Shown here: positions 16,253-24,333 of the stretch, piece by piece
How the letters are laid out: each line of letters starts with the position of its first letter
Numbering within the stretch: position 1 is the first letter of the stretch
Assembly: GCA_937982065.1 (NCBI GenBank)
Contig: CALJMO010000004.1
Coordinates: 1 to 30,385 of the forward strand
Source: an uncultured Collinsella sp.
GTDB taxonomy: Bacteria; Actinomycetota; Coriobacteriia; Coriobacteriales; Coriobacteriaceae
Direction of reading: 5' to 3'
Length of the DNA stretch: 30,385 nt
Position numbers and translations under genes: made by a program
The notes under the pieces: model-generated
Databases searched by the model: none
What the model was told of the DNA's origin: nothing
What the model saw: the letters and a program-made list of their open reading frames with translations, nothing else

Positions 16253-17092
16253 TCAGCCCTTGACGGCACCTGCCACCACGCCGTCGATGATGTACTTCTG
16301 ACAGAGGATGTACATGATGACGATGGGAATAACGACCATCATGATGCAGGCCATCATGGGGCCGAGCTCGACGTGGCCGTAGCCGCCGCGGAAGTACTGG
16401 ATCAAGATAGGAATGGTCTTGTACTTGGTGGAGTCGAGCGTAAGGTAGGGCAGCAGATAGTCGTTCCAGACCCACATGGTCTCGAGGATGCCGACCGAAA
16501 GATAGGTGGGCTTCATGATGGGAAGGACGATCTTAAAGAACACCTGGACCGGGTTGCAGCCATCAATCATGGCCGCCTCCTCGATCTCGAGCGGGATGTT
16601 CTTTACAAAACCGGCGAACATAAAGACCGCCAGGCCCGCGCCAAAGCCCAGATAGATAAAGCAGATGTTGAACGGCGTGTTAAAGCCGATGCGGTCCGCC
16701 AAATTGGACAGCGTGAACATGAGCATCTGGAACGGCACGACCATCGAGAACACGAACAGGTAATAGAAGAAGTTCGAGATCTTGTTGTTGACACGAACCA
16801 CGTACCAAGCGCACATGGAGCAGCACACCAAGATCAGCACGACCGACGTGACCGTGATGATGAGCGAGTACATAAATGCCGAGGCAAAGCCCTGCTCGTT
16901 AAGGGCGTGCATGTAGTTTGCGAGGCCGTTGAACGTCTCGGGCGTGAGCAGATCGAATGCCGTGGTGGTGCTGATTGCGGTCGCTTTCTTAAAAGAATTA
17001 AGCGCAATCATGAACACGGGGTAGATCCACGCGAGCGACAGGATCGTAAAGAAAATCGAGAGCGCGCGGTTGATAACCTTATCGCGTTTCAT
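16253..17092 (-). CDS. ABC sugar importer permease, MalG-like
   Basis: A 279-residue inner-membrane permease with about six membrane segments. The EAA loop that docks on the ATPase is EEAAMIDGCNPVQVFFKIVLP (171-191). The C-terminus is in the MalG style, short and ending at KYIIDGVVAGAVKG. Its ATG overlaps the stop of the upstream permease by one base (TAATG), so the two are translationally coupled and made in equal amounts, as expected for a MalF-MalG heterodimer. The substrate is probably an alpha-glucoside or maltodextrin, judged from neighbouring malQ and glgP. Confidence 0.93.
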   Translation of the reverse strand: MKRDKVINRALSIFFTILSLAWIYPVFMIALNSFKKATAISTTTAFDLLTPETFNGLANYMHALNEQGFASAFMYSLIITVTSVVLILVCCSMCAWYVVRVNNKISNFFYYLFVFSMVVPFQMLMFTLSNLADRIGFNTPFNICFIYLGFGAGLAVFMFAGFVKNIPLEIEEAAMIDGCNPVQVFFKIVLPIMKPTYLSVGILETMWVWNDYLLPYLTLDSTKYKTIPILIQYFRGGYGHVELGPMMACIMMVVIPIVIMYILCQKYIIDGVVAGAVKG

Positions 17093-17946
17093 TACTGCTG
17101 CACCTCCTTGGACCTCGTGGCCTTAAGCTGGATCATGGAGATGGCCACGACCAGGATGCAGAAGATAACCGCCTTGGCCTGACCAATGCCCTGCCATGCG
17201 ATACCGGCACGCGAATAGAACGTGTTGTAGATGTTCAGGGCGAGCATCTCGGTGGAGTGCGCGGGGGCGCCGCCGGTAAGGGCGAGGTTCTGGTCGAACA
17301 GCTTAAAGCCGTTGGTGATGGACAGGAACAGGCAGATGGTGATGGTCGGCATCAGGTTAGGGATCTTAACCTTCCAAAACGTCTGCCATGCCGTAGCGCC
17401 GTCGACCTTGGCGGCCTCGATGTAGTCGGACGGAATGGACTGCAGACCAGCGATGTAGATGATCATCATGTAGCCGACCTGCTGCCACAGGGTCAGGATG
17501 ATAAGGCCCCAGAAGCCAGCAGCAGAGTTAAGAGCGATGAGCTGGGCGCCCACGTTGGAGAGCAGGCAGTTGATCAGAATCTGCCAAATGTAGCCCAGCA
17601 CGATGCCGCCGATCAGGTTAGGCATAAAGAAGATCGTACGGAAGATGTTGGTGCCTTTGAGCGCCTTGCGGGTGAGCGCCTGCGCAATGGCCAGGGCGAT
17701 CACGTTGATGAGCACCGTCGACAGGAAGGCAAACGCCACGGTAAAGAAGAACGACGTGGAGAACTGCGGATCGGACAGCGCGCGCACGTAGTTCTCGATA
17801 CCGACAAAGTGCGCGTTACTAATGATAATAAACTGGCAGAACGAGAGATAAAAGCCCTGGATAAAAGGGATCACGAACCCGATCATAAACGCCAGGCACG
17901 TGGGCAGCATAAAGAGCGGCCACCAGCGCTTGAGTGCTTTGCCCAT
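17092..17946 (-). CDS. ABC sugar importer permease, MalF-like
   Basis: A 284-residue permease of the short MalF/UgpA type, with six predicted membrane segments and the EAA loop at about 177-201 (EAAKVDGATAWQTFWKVKIPN). It lacks the extra periplasmic loop of E. coli MalF, as is normal in Gram-positive CUT1 systems. The ATG at 17946 follows AAAGGA with 7 nt between. It lies downstream of the binding-protein gene across an 87-nt gap that holds a strong hairpin. Confidence 0.93.
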   Translation of the reverse strand: MGKALKRWWPLFMLPTCLAFMIGFVIPFIQGFYLSFCQFIIISNAHFVGIENYVRALSDPQFSTSFFFTVAFAFLSTVLINVIALAIAQALTRKALKGTNIFRTIFFMPNLIGGIVLGYIWQILINCLLSNVGAQLIALNSAAGFWGLIILTLWQQVGYMMIIYIAGLQSIPSDYIEAAKVDGATAWQTFWKVKIPNLMPTITICLFLSITNGFKLFDQNLALTGGAPAHSTEMLALNIYNTFYSRAGIAWQGIGQAKAVIFCILVVAISMIQLKATRSKEVQQ

Positions 17947-17966
17947 AAAAGGGTCCTTTCAATATG

Positions 17967-18002
17967 CAGGGGGCGGGCAAACCAACGTCTGCCCGCCCCC
18001 TG
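17967..18002 (-). other. Intercistronic hairpin between binding-protein and permease genes
   Basis: CAGGGGGCGGGCA (17967-17979) and TGCCCGCCCCCTG (17990-18002) form a perfect 13-bp GC-rich stem with a 10-nt loop and no T-run after it. At this place in binding-protein operons such hairpins protect the upstream mRNA or reduce read-through, so that binding protein is made in excess of permeases; that role is inferred. Confidence 0.75.
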
Positions 18003-18033
18003 TCGCTAATCAGATAGCTTGGGCAGCAACTGC

Positions 18034-19350
18034 TTACTCGGAAGCGGCCTTCTCGGTCTTCCAGCCATCGACGAAGGCGTTCTTGACGCCGTCCCACTTG
18101 CTGTTATCGGCAGCGTAGGCAATCAGAGCCTGCTTGAGGTTCTTCTTCCACTCCTCGGAGGGAATGTAGACGAAGTCCCAAGCGACGGTCTTCTTGCCGT
18201 CCTTGGCCATGGCAACGGCCTGCTGCGAGAAGACGTTGGTGGTCTCCTTGGCGCTCTTGAACGGAGCGGTCAGACCCATCTTGTCGGCGATGATGCTGGT
18301 CGGGGTGTCAGCGGTGACGCACCAATACATGAAGTCCTCGGTGGCCTTCTGGGCATCCTCGGAAGCCTGGGAACTGACGCACCAGTAGTTCTCGCCGCCG
18401 GAGCACAGGCCCTGGTTCTCCTCGCCGTCAACACCGATGTAGATCGGCATCATGCCAATCTGATCGTCGGTCATGCCGGCCTTGACGAGGTCAGAGTAGG
18501 CCCAAGAGCCGTTCTGGTAGAAGACGGCCTTGCCGGTTGCGAACTCGTTGGTGGCGTCGTCGCCGGTCTTGGAAGCAAGCTGCGAAGGATCGCAGGTGGA
18601 GTCGGTGATGTACAGGTCGAAGATCTGCTTGTAGTTGTCGAGGAACTCACCCTTGATCTCGTCGTCCTCCTGGTTGTGCTCCTTCTCAAACTCGTAGTAG
18701 AGCGGCATGTTGGCAAGGTGGGTGGTGTAGCGCCAGCTGGAGGAGTCGTCCATGCCGGCGGAAGTGAAGGCACCCTCGACACCAAGCTCGTCCTTGCGGG
18801 CCTGGATGTCGTCGGCACAAGCCTTCAGCTTGTCGAAGGAGTTGATGTCCTCGGCCTTGTAGCCAGCCTTCTCGAGCAGCTGCTTGTTGTAGATGATGCC
18901 GAAGCTCTCCTGGACCCAGTCGATGCACACATCCTTGCCGTCGGACTGCAGAGCCAGGGAGTCGTCAATGAGCTCACCGCGGAGCTTGGTATCGGACAGG
19001 TCGGCGCAGTAATCCTTCCAGTTCTTAAGACCGGTGGGGCCGTTGACCTGGAACAGGGTCGGAGCGGAGCTCTTGGACATCTCGGACTTAAGCTTCTCCT
19101 CGTAGGTGTTGGAAGCGGCGGTCACGATCTTGACCTCGACGCCCTTCTCCTTCTTATAGGCCTTGGCGATCTCCTTCCACTCCTTGTCGACCTCGGGCTT
19201 GAATTGGAGGAAGTAGACCTCGGCAGCGTCACCAGAAGCAGAGGAGCCGGAGCCGGCAGAACCACCGCAGCCCACGAGGCCCAGACCAAGAACTGCAGCC
19301 GCGGAACCAGCAAAGCCCAGGAACTGCCTTCTGCTCATTTCGTTCTTCAT
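18034..19350 (-). CDS. Sugar ABC importer substrate-binding lipoprotein
   Basis: A 438-residue extracellular solute-binding protein (family 1), anchored as a lipoprotein. The signal has a twin-arginine motif SRRQFLGFAG (6-15) and a lipobox LGLVGC with Cys28, followed by a Gly/Ser-rich tether. The mature part begins AAEVYFLQFKPEVDKEWKEIAKAY and has the usual binding-protein features (FATGKAVFYQNGSWAYSDL). The start at ATG 19350 is chosen because AAAGGGTGG lies 6 nt upstream and the signal then begins at residue 6; the reading frame stays open for another 40 codons but that part overlaps the promoter. First gene of the importer operon, with two TreR-like operators upstream. The substrate is likely an alpha-glucoside or maltodextrin (inference from context). 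Confidence 0.94.
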   Translation of the reverse strand: MKNEMSRRQFLGFAGSAAAVLGLGLVGCGGSAGSGSSASGDAAEVYFLQFKPEVDKEWKEIAKAYKKEKGVEVKIVTAASNTYEEKLKSEMSKSSAPTLFQVNGPTGLKNWKDYCADLSDTKLRGELIDDSLALQSDGKDVCIDWVQESFGIIYNKQLLEKAGYKAEDINSFDKLKACADDIQARKDELGVEGAFTSAGMDDSSSWRYTTHLANMPLYYEFEKEHNQEDDEIKGEFLDNYKQIFDLYITDSTCDPSQLASKTGDDATNEFATGKAVFYQNGSWAYSDLVKAGMTDDQIGMMPIYIGVDGEENQGLCSGGENYWCVSSQASEDAQKATEDFMYWCVTADTPTSIIADKMGLTAPFKSAKETTNVFSQQAVAMAKDGKKTVAWDFVYIPSEEWKKNLKQALIAYAADNSKWDGVKNAFVDGWKTEKAASE

Positions 19351-19458
19351 TACAATCCACCCTTTCACACCGTGGCGGCACCCTTTGCCGCCGCCTTCGG
19401 AGATTGGCTCGGGGACTTTGCCCCTTTTGCTGATTTGAACGATACGCCATTTGGCTAG

Positions 19459-19476
19459 TTGTTTGAACAAGTATTA
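19459..19476 (-). promoter_or_regulatory. ABC operon -10 box and adjacent TreR-like operator
   Basis: TTGTTTGAACAA (19459-19470) is a palindrome with a TG centre, directly next to TAATAC (minus strand, 19476-19471), a plausible -10 box. A repressor here would sit over the transcription start. No good -35 box is seen. Confidence 0.65.
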
Positions 19477-19533
19477 CTAGAGCGGTAGAAAAACTTCGGT
19501 GAACGGTAATTTCAACTTGATACTTGACAAGTT

Positions 19534-19545
19534 TTGTATAAACAA
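19534..19545 (-). promoter_or_regulatory. Upstream TreR-like operator of the ABC operon
   Basis: TTGTATAAACAA is one base from the perfect palindrome TTGTATATACAA, which from memory is the operator of the B. subtilis TreR regulator. It is centred 75 bp (about seven helical turns) from the 19459-19470 site, which would allow looping between them. An ACTTGACAAGT palindrome lies beside it (19522-19532). Confidence 0.65.
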
Positions 19546-19565
19546 TTATTTGTTATCTAATGCAG

Positions 19566-19616
19566 AGAAAACGCCCGGTCAAGCCGATGTACCGTCGGTT
19601 TGACCGGGCGTTTTCT
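19566..19616 (-). terminator. Terminator-like hairpin after the TreR-like gene
   Basis: A 22-bp stem (19566-19587 with 19595-19616, one G-U pair) with a 7-nt loop has AAAA/TTTT near its base. It lies 41 nt past the stop of the regulator gene and separates it from the ABC promoter. The U-rich part is inside the stem, so it resembles a two-way terminator. Confidence 0.75.
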
Positions 19617-19656
19617 CTTTGAGGCCATGAGTCTCGTCAGGCTGCGAGCTAGCCGG

Positions 19657-20376
19657 CTATCGCTTGGAATTGACGCGGTAATGGAAGATCTCGGGGTGTG
19701 TGCGAGTGTGCGTCACCTCAAACAAGATGCCATCCGAGGTGTACGACTGACTCTCCATGACGGCAACGCAGTTGTATTTGCCGAGGTCAAGATAGCTGCA
19801 GTCCTCATCGTTGGCGAGCTCGACACTCACCGTACGACGGCTCGCCATCACTTTGACACCGCGCTTGTGCTCCAGATAGCCGTAAATAGAATCTGCCGCG
19901 ATCTCGGGAGTCAGGCCCTTGGCGATCGACGCCAAAAAATAGCCATGGTCCACTTGGCGCGCGTTGCCGTTGAGGCTTCGGACACGCACTACGCGAATCA
20001 ACTCCTCGCCCACCTTAAAGCCCAGGTGACGAGAGAGTTGCTCGGTGCAAACCAGATGTTCGAAAGACTTAACGTCCGTCGATGCAACGGCATTGTTGCG
20101 CTTTGCAAACTCGCCAAACGACTCAACCTCTTCGAGTGCGCCCAACATGTCGGTTTCGCCCTTAAGCCAAATAACGCGCACGCCCTTGCCGTGTATGGGC
20201 TGCACAAACATCCCGTCGGCCAGCATACCCAAGGCGCGACGGACGGTATTGCGAGTGCATCCGAACTCCGCGGTCAGCTCGGCTTCGGTTGGCAGCATCT
20301 CCTGAAACGCATAGGTCCCATTAATGATGCGCGAGCGTATTTCTCGGTAGATTCCTTCGTATATCGCTTTTGGCAT
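19657..20376 (-). CDS. TreR-like GntR/UTRA transcription regulator
   Basis: A 239-residue regulator with a GntR winged helix (about residues 4-70; IYEGIYREIRSRI, MLPTEAELTAEFGCTRNTVRRAL) and a UTRA domain (about 90-230). The pattern of the whole protein, especially VDHGYFLASIAKGLTPEIAADSIYGYLE and the ending FEVTHTRTHPEIFHY, resembles the trehalose repressor TreR of B. subtilis, as I recall it. TreR binds TTGTATATACAA-type palindromes, and close variants lie before four promoters in this window, including its own. It is divergent from the PTS-phosphatase gene, which it most likely controls in response to the phosphorylated disaccharide made by that transporter. No phospho-glycosidase gene is next to it, unlike the usual tre operon. 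Confidence 0.9.
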   Translation of the reverse strand: MPKAIYEGIYREIRSRIINGTYAFQEMLPTEAELTAEFGCTRNTVRRALGMLADGMFVQPIHGKGVRVIWLKGETDMLGALEEVESFGEFAKRNNAVASTDVKSFEHLVCTEQLSRHLGFKVGEELIRVVRVRSLNGNARQVDHGYFLASIAKGLTPEIAADSIYGYLEHKRGVKVMASRRTVSVELANDEDCSYLDLGKYNCVAVMESQSYTSDGILFEVTHTRTHPEIFHYRVNSKR

Positions 20377-20430
20377 TGTTTCACCTCTACATTATTCATT
20401 TCCGGCTAGGCACGATAGCATTTCTTAAAG

Positions 20431-20442
20431 TTGTTTAAACTG
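20431..20442 (-). promoter_or_regulatory. TreR-like operator before the regulator's own gene
   Basis: TTGTTTAAACTG (20431-20442) keeps ten of twelve bases of TTGTTTAAACAA and lies 55 bases before the regulator start, fit for autoregulation. A further perfect palindrome, AACCGT-TG-ACGGTT (20467-20480), lies midway between the two divergent genes and may bind another regulator. Confidence 0.6.
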
Positions 20443-20552
20443 AATATCGGTAAAGCGACAGGATTTAACCGTTGACGGTTTCTGTCATGCCCAAATCGGT
20501 TTCGCTCAAAACTGCCGGTACGACAATCGTCTGGTCCTCTACAATGAATCCA

Positions 20553-20564
20553 TTGTTTAAACGT
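20553..20564 (+). promoter_or_regulatory. TreR-like operator before the PTS-phosphatase gene
   Basis: TTGTTTAAACGT (20553-20564) lies 7 bases after a -10-like TACAAT (20540-20545) and about 41 bases before the gene start, where repressor binding would block initiation. Confidence 0.6.
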
Positions 20565-20605
20565 TTCCCCACGCGCAACGCGCCTCGATATTCGGAAGGC
20601 AGAAC

Positions 20606-23056
20606 ATGCTGCAAAAAATCCAACGCTTTGGCGGGGCAATGTTCGCGCCCGCCATGCTGTTTTCTATATCGGGCCTCATGGTCGGCGTCTCCGCTCTCGC
20701 AACGACTGCGGACATCGTCGGCGATCTCGCCGTATACGGAACCCCTTGGTACGTTTTTTGGACCATCATCCAGCGCGGCTCGTGGACGGTCTTTAAACGC
20801 CTCCCGCTCCTTTTTGCCGTAGCGCTGCCCATCGGTCTTGCCCAAAAACAACCGGCTCGTTGCTGTCTCGAGGCTCTCGTCGCCTATTTTGCCTACTGCT
20901 TCTTTTTGAGCGAGATCATTAAGCTGAGCGGAGACAACCTTGGACTTGAGTACCCGTCATCTTTGACCTCCGCCAGCGGTATCACCGTCATCGACGGCAT
21001 CAAGACGCTCGACACCGGCATTATCGGCCCGCTGGCGGTATCGGCAACCGTCGTTGCCATCCATGACCGCTTCTACGATGCCAAGGTTCCCGATTGGCTC
21101 GGCACCTTCTCGGGCTCCTCGCTGGTCTACCTCATCAGCTTTTTTGCCGTGTTTGCCCTTGCCGCTATCTCGGCCGCCATCGTGCCCTACGTATACGATG
21201 TAACCGATACGCTGCGTCACGCGCTTGCAGGCGTCGGCCCCTTTGGCGTGGGCATCTTTGTCTTTTTAGAACGAGCACTCGAGCCCTTTGGCCTGCACCA
21301 CCTGCTCTACATGCCGATCTACTACGACAACCTGGTCATTAACGACGGCATCTACGCCACGTGGAGCAGTTTGCTCCCCATCCTCTCCCATAGCACGCGC
21401 CCCCTTAATGAGCTTGCGCCGTGGGCCGGTTTTACCGCCACCGGCTGGGTCAAGCTCTTTGGCCTTCCTGCCATCGCAGCTGCGTTCTACTCCACCGCAA
21501 AACCCGAGCGCCGCGCCGGCCTCAGGGTCATCCTTGTTCCCGCCATCATCGCCTCGGTGGTTTGCGGCGTTACCGAGCCACTCGAGTTTCTCTTTATGTT
21601 CACCCACCCCGGGCTCTTTTTGCTCTACGCCGTCTTATCGTCTTGCCTTGCCACAACCATGAATCTCTTTGGCATCGTCGGCATCTTCTCGGGCGGCCTG
21701 ATGGAGATGGCAGCCTTCAACTTTATTCCGCTCATGCGCACGCATGCCGGTGCCTATCTTTTGGCGCTCGGTATCGGCCTTGCCTTTAGCCTCATCTTTT
21801 TTGTTAGTTTTCGAGCACTCATCTTGGTCTATGACCTTAAGACACCGGGCCGCGAGGATCATGTTGCCAATCGCGCGGCAATCGATTGTTTAACGGGAAG
21901 CGACTTTGCCAAAGAGCAATCTCCCAATGACGAGGTCAATAGTCGATCCGATCAAGATCACGTCCTCGCTGAGCGGGTAATTCAGCTTTTAGGTGGCGTT
22001 GGCAATATCGTGGGCGCAACCAACTGCGCCACGCGCCTGCGCGTCGAGGTCGCAGACCCTTCCATCGTTGCAGATAACGCGTCGTTTGTCGCGGTGGGCG
22101 CCAAGGGCCTCATCATTACGGGCAAGACCGCCCAGGTGATCATCGGCATCTCCGTTCCCCGCGTTAAAGAGCATTTTGACCAGATCATGGGCCTCGAGCC
22201 GGAATTTGTGCCCACCACCTCGGCCTCCCCTGCCGCCAGCGCAGCCCATAAGCGCGGCGATATTTGCTTCTTCGATATCGACGGAACGCTCGCCTGGCAA
22301 GACCCCAGGCTCGCCCAAGACCTTCCCGAAGACGAGCGGGACCTCTCCCCCTATCCCAACGAGGCGGTTTCGCAGGCAATCCGCGAGTTTGTCGCCAACG
22401 GCAACATGGCCTTTATCTGCACGGGACGTACCCTGAGCTGCATCCACCCCAAACTTCTTGAGCTGCCCTGGACCGGCATCGTCTGTCTTGCGGGCGGTTA
22501 CGCCGAGATCGACGGACACGCAATTCGCGATCTGTCGATGACGCCCAGTATGTTGCAGCGTCTTGCCCCCTACCTTGAGCAATCGGGCGAGGTCATCCGC
22601 TTTGAGGGCCTCAACGGCGTCGTGCGCATGAGTGCCGATGCGCCCGATGCTCCCGGATACGCGCGCACCCTGGGCGACGCAGTCACGCAGCTGCAACATT
22701 ACAGTGTCTACAAGATCTTGATGTCTACATCGCTCGCCAACCACATCGCTCAAGACAAGGCACTTGAGCCGCTGCTGTGCTTTAACGAGCTCGAACTCGA
22801 GGTAACCGAAATCTCGCCCCGCGAATGCACGAAGCGCGGGGGCATCCAGTCTGTACTCGACGCCCTCGATCCCCACCACGGAACCGTATACGGCATCGGC
22901 GACGCCAGCAATGACGTCTCGCTGATGAACGCCGTCGATGTCGGTATCGCCATGGGCAATGCGCCGGACTATCTCAAAAAGCGCGCCGACTACATCACCG
23001 ACTCGGTCGACAAAAATGGCGTCGTCAAGGCGCTCGAGCACTTTAGGCTTATATAA
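20606..23056 (+). CDS. PTS alpha-glucoside-type EIIC-EIIB fused to a HAD phosphatase
   Basis: An 816-residue membrane protein. Residues 1-420 are an EIIC domain of the glucose superfamily, beginning MLQKIQRFGGAMFAPAMLF like MalX/AglA-type alpha-glucoside permeases, with the substrate-site motif GVTEPLEF (Glu324, Glu327). Residues about 455-535 are an EIIB domain with phospho-accepting Cys474 in NIVGATNCATRLRV. After a Ser/Ala linker, residues 553-816 are a complete HAD phosphatase of the Cof/IIB type: DIDGT (Asp557, Asp559), ICTGRT (about 608), Lys743, and GDASND (Asp766, Asp770). There is no EIIA; it must come from elsewhere. Normal EIICB proteins end after EIIB or continue with EIIA. The likely role is to import and phosphorylate an alpha-glucoside and then dephosphorylate it, but the phosphatase could act on another sugar phosphate. 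ATG 20606 follows GGAAGG by 6 nt. Confidence 0.93.
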   Translation: MLQKIQRFGGAMFAPAMLFSISGLMVGVSALATTADIVGDLAVYGTPWYVFWTIIQRGSWTVFKRLPLLFAVALPIGLAQKQPARCCLEALVAYFAYCFFLSEIIKLSGDNLGLEYPSSLTSASGITVIDGIKTLDTGIIGPLAVSATVVAIHDRFYDAKVPDWLGTFSGSSLVYLISFFAVFALAAISAAIVPYVYDVTDTLRHALAGVGPFGVGIFVFLERALEPFGLHHLLYMPIYYDNLVINDGIYATWSSLLPILSHSTRPLNELAPWAGFTATGWVKLFGLPAIAAAFYSTAKPERRAGLRVILVPAIIASVVCGVTEPLEFLFMFTHPGLFLLYAVLSSCLATTMNLFGIVGIFSGGLMEMAAFNFIPLMRTHAGAYLLALGIGLAFSLIFFVSFRALILVYDLKTPGREDHVANRAAIDCLTGSDFAKEQSPNDEVNSRSDQDHVLAERVIQLLGGVGNIVGATNCATRLRVEVADPSIVADNASFVAVGAKGLIITGKTAQVIIGISVPRVKEHFDQIMGLEPEFVPTTSASPAASAAHKRGDICFFDIDGTLAWQDPRLAQDLPEDERDLSPYPNEAVSQAIREFVANGNMAFICTGRTLSCIHPKLLELPWTGIVCLAGGYAEIDGHAIRDLSMTPSMLQRLAPYLEQSGEVIRFEGLNGVVRMSADAPDAPGYARTLGDAVTQLQHYSVYKILMSTSLANHIAQDKALEPLLCFNELELEVTEISPRECTKRGGIQSVLDALDPHHGTVYGIGDASNDVSLMNAVDVGIAMGNAPDYLKKRADYITDSVDKNGVVKALEHFRLI

Positions 23057-23169
23057 GCAGCCGGCACGCGCACGCGTCCCGTTTCCCCAAATCGCCAAAA
23101 CAGACGCGCCGGCAACTCCAATGTGGCAATATGGTATCTGCACACCGCAACGATGCAACCTAAGAAAGA

Positions 23170-24195
23170 ATGCGAGAACCCGTGTCCAGTCCGTTTACCA
23201 GCTTTTTAGCCCAGCACTTTGACCAGATCAACGACTATCTGGCCACGTTCTTTGACGGACAGGCGACCTCTGCCGATATCGAGCGCTACCTGTATACCCC
23301 GCTCTCGACATTTACGGCCAATGCCGGCAAGCGCCACCGCCCGCTCATCTGCATGCTCGCCGCCACCGCGGTAGGTGGCAGCTTTGAGAGCGCCCGCAGC
23401 GCGGCGGCAGCTATCGAGCACTTTCAGTCGGGAGCGCTTATCCATGACGACATCGCCGACAACGGACAGCTTCGTCGAGGCAAGCCCTGCATGCACCTTA
23501 CCGAGGGCACGGGCCTTGCCATCAATTGTGGCGACCTGGCGCTCACCATGGTCACCAAGACGGTTCTCGACGACCCTACGTTGGAGTCCGACGTGAAGCT
23601 GCGCGTGCTCCACGAGCTTACCGAGATGATCGTCCGCACCATCGAGGGTCAAGCACTCGACCTGGGTTGGGTCCGCGACGGGCGCTTTGATATCTCGGTT
23701 GATGACTACCTGGACATGGCGACGCACAAGACCGCGTTTTACAGCGGAGCCACGCCGCTTGCCGCCGGAGCCATTATCGGCGGCGGCAGCGATGAGCAAA
23801 TCGAAGCGCTGCGCGCCTTTGGCCTGCACACAGGCCTTGCCTTTCAGATTCAGGACGACCTGCTCAACCTTGTCGGCACTAAGGAAGCCGCCAACAAGGA
23901 CTTCCGCACCGACATCACCGAGGGCAAGCGCACGCTTGTCGCCGCACACGCCCTCTCTGATGAGCGCCACCACGACGAGGTCGAGGCGATTCTTTCCTCG
24001 GGCACCGATGATCCCGCGCAGCTCGCACGCGCCGTGGAGATCTTCCAGGAGACCGACTCCATCGATTACGCCCACACTTACGCGCTCGACCTGACCGCTA
24101 AGGCCAAAGCGGCCATCGAGAACGTTGAGCTTGATCCGCACGCACGCGAGCTGTTCCTCTCCATGGCAGATTTCTTTGTGGAGCGTCTTAACTAA
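23170..24195 (+). CDS. Polyprenyl diphosphate synthase
   Basis: A 341-residue trans-prenyltransferase that condenses isopentenyl diphosphate onto an allylic primer, making a chain for quinones, carotenoids or lipid carriers. Seen: GKRHRP (substrate lysine/arginine), the first Asp-rich motif HDDIADNGQLRRGKP (Asp93, Asp94, Asp97), and the second, FQIQDDLLNLVGTKEAANKDFRTD (Asp229, Asp230). In the second motif the usual last Asp is Asn233. The chain length made cannot be told. The start is ATG 23170 after a weak AAGAAAG; a GTG at 23182 is possible. It follows the PTS gene by 113 bases that contain only a weak GC-rich inverted repeat, so it is probably transcribed separately. Confidence 0.92.
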   Translation: MREPVSSPFTSFLAQHFDQINDYLATFFDGQATSADIERYLYTPLSTFTANAGKRHRPLICMLAATAVGGSFESARSAAAAIEHFQSGALIHDDIADNGQLRRGKPCMHLTEGTGLAINCGDLALTMVTKTVLDDPTLESDVKLRVLHELTEMIVRTIEGQALDLGWVRDGRFDISVDDYLDMATHKTAFYSGATPLAAGAIIGGGSDEQIEALRAFGLHTGLAFQIQDDLLNLVGTKEAANKDFRTDITEGKRTLVAAHALSDERHHDEVEAILSSGTDDPAQLARAVEIFQETDSIDYAHTYALDLTAKAKAAIENVELDPHARELFLSMADFFVERLN

Positions 24196-24333
24196 CGGGG
24201 GTTATAAAACCTGTCAGCAGCGTATTTAGGCACAACTTGCTACACTGTTGAGTGCATGTTTATGCATCCCTTCGCGTTGTCTATCCGACAGACGCTCAAA
24301 TAGTACGAATGGTACGCCGAAAGGGGTTCGTTC

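Noticed and set aside
18019..19458. Long open frame antisense to the sugar-binding lipoprotein gene
   Set aside because: The opposite strand encodes a complete binding protein with signal peptide and lipobox; the antisense frame shows only Leu/Val/Gly-rich low-complexity sequence.
19351..19470. N-terminal extension of the binding lipoprotein by 40 residues
   Set aside because: It would run through the operator, lacks a ribosome binding site and would bury the Tat signal; the ATG at 19350 fits both the site and the signal.
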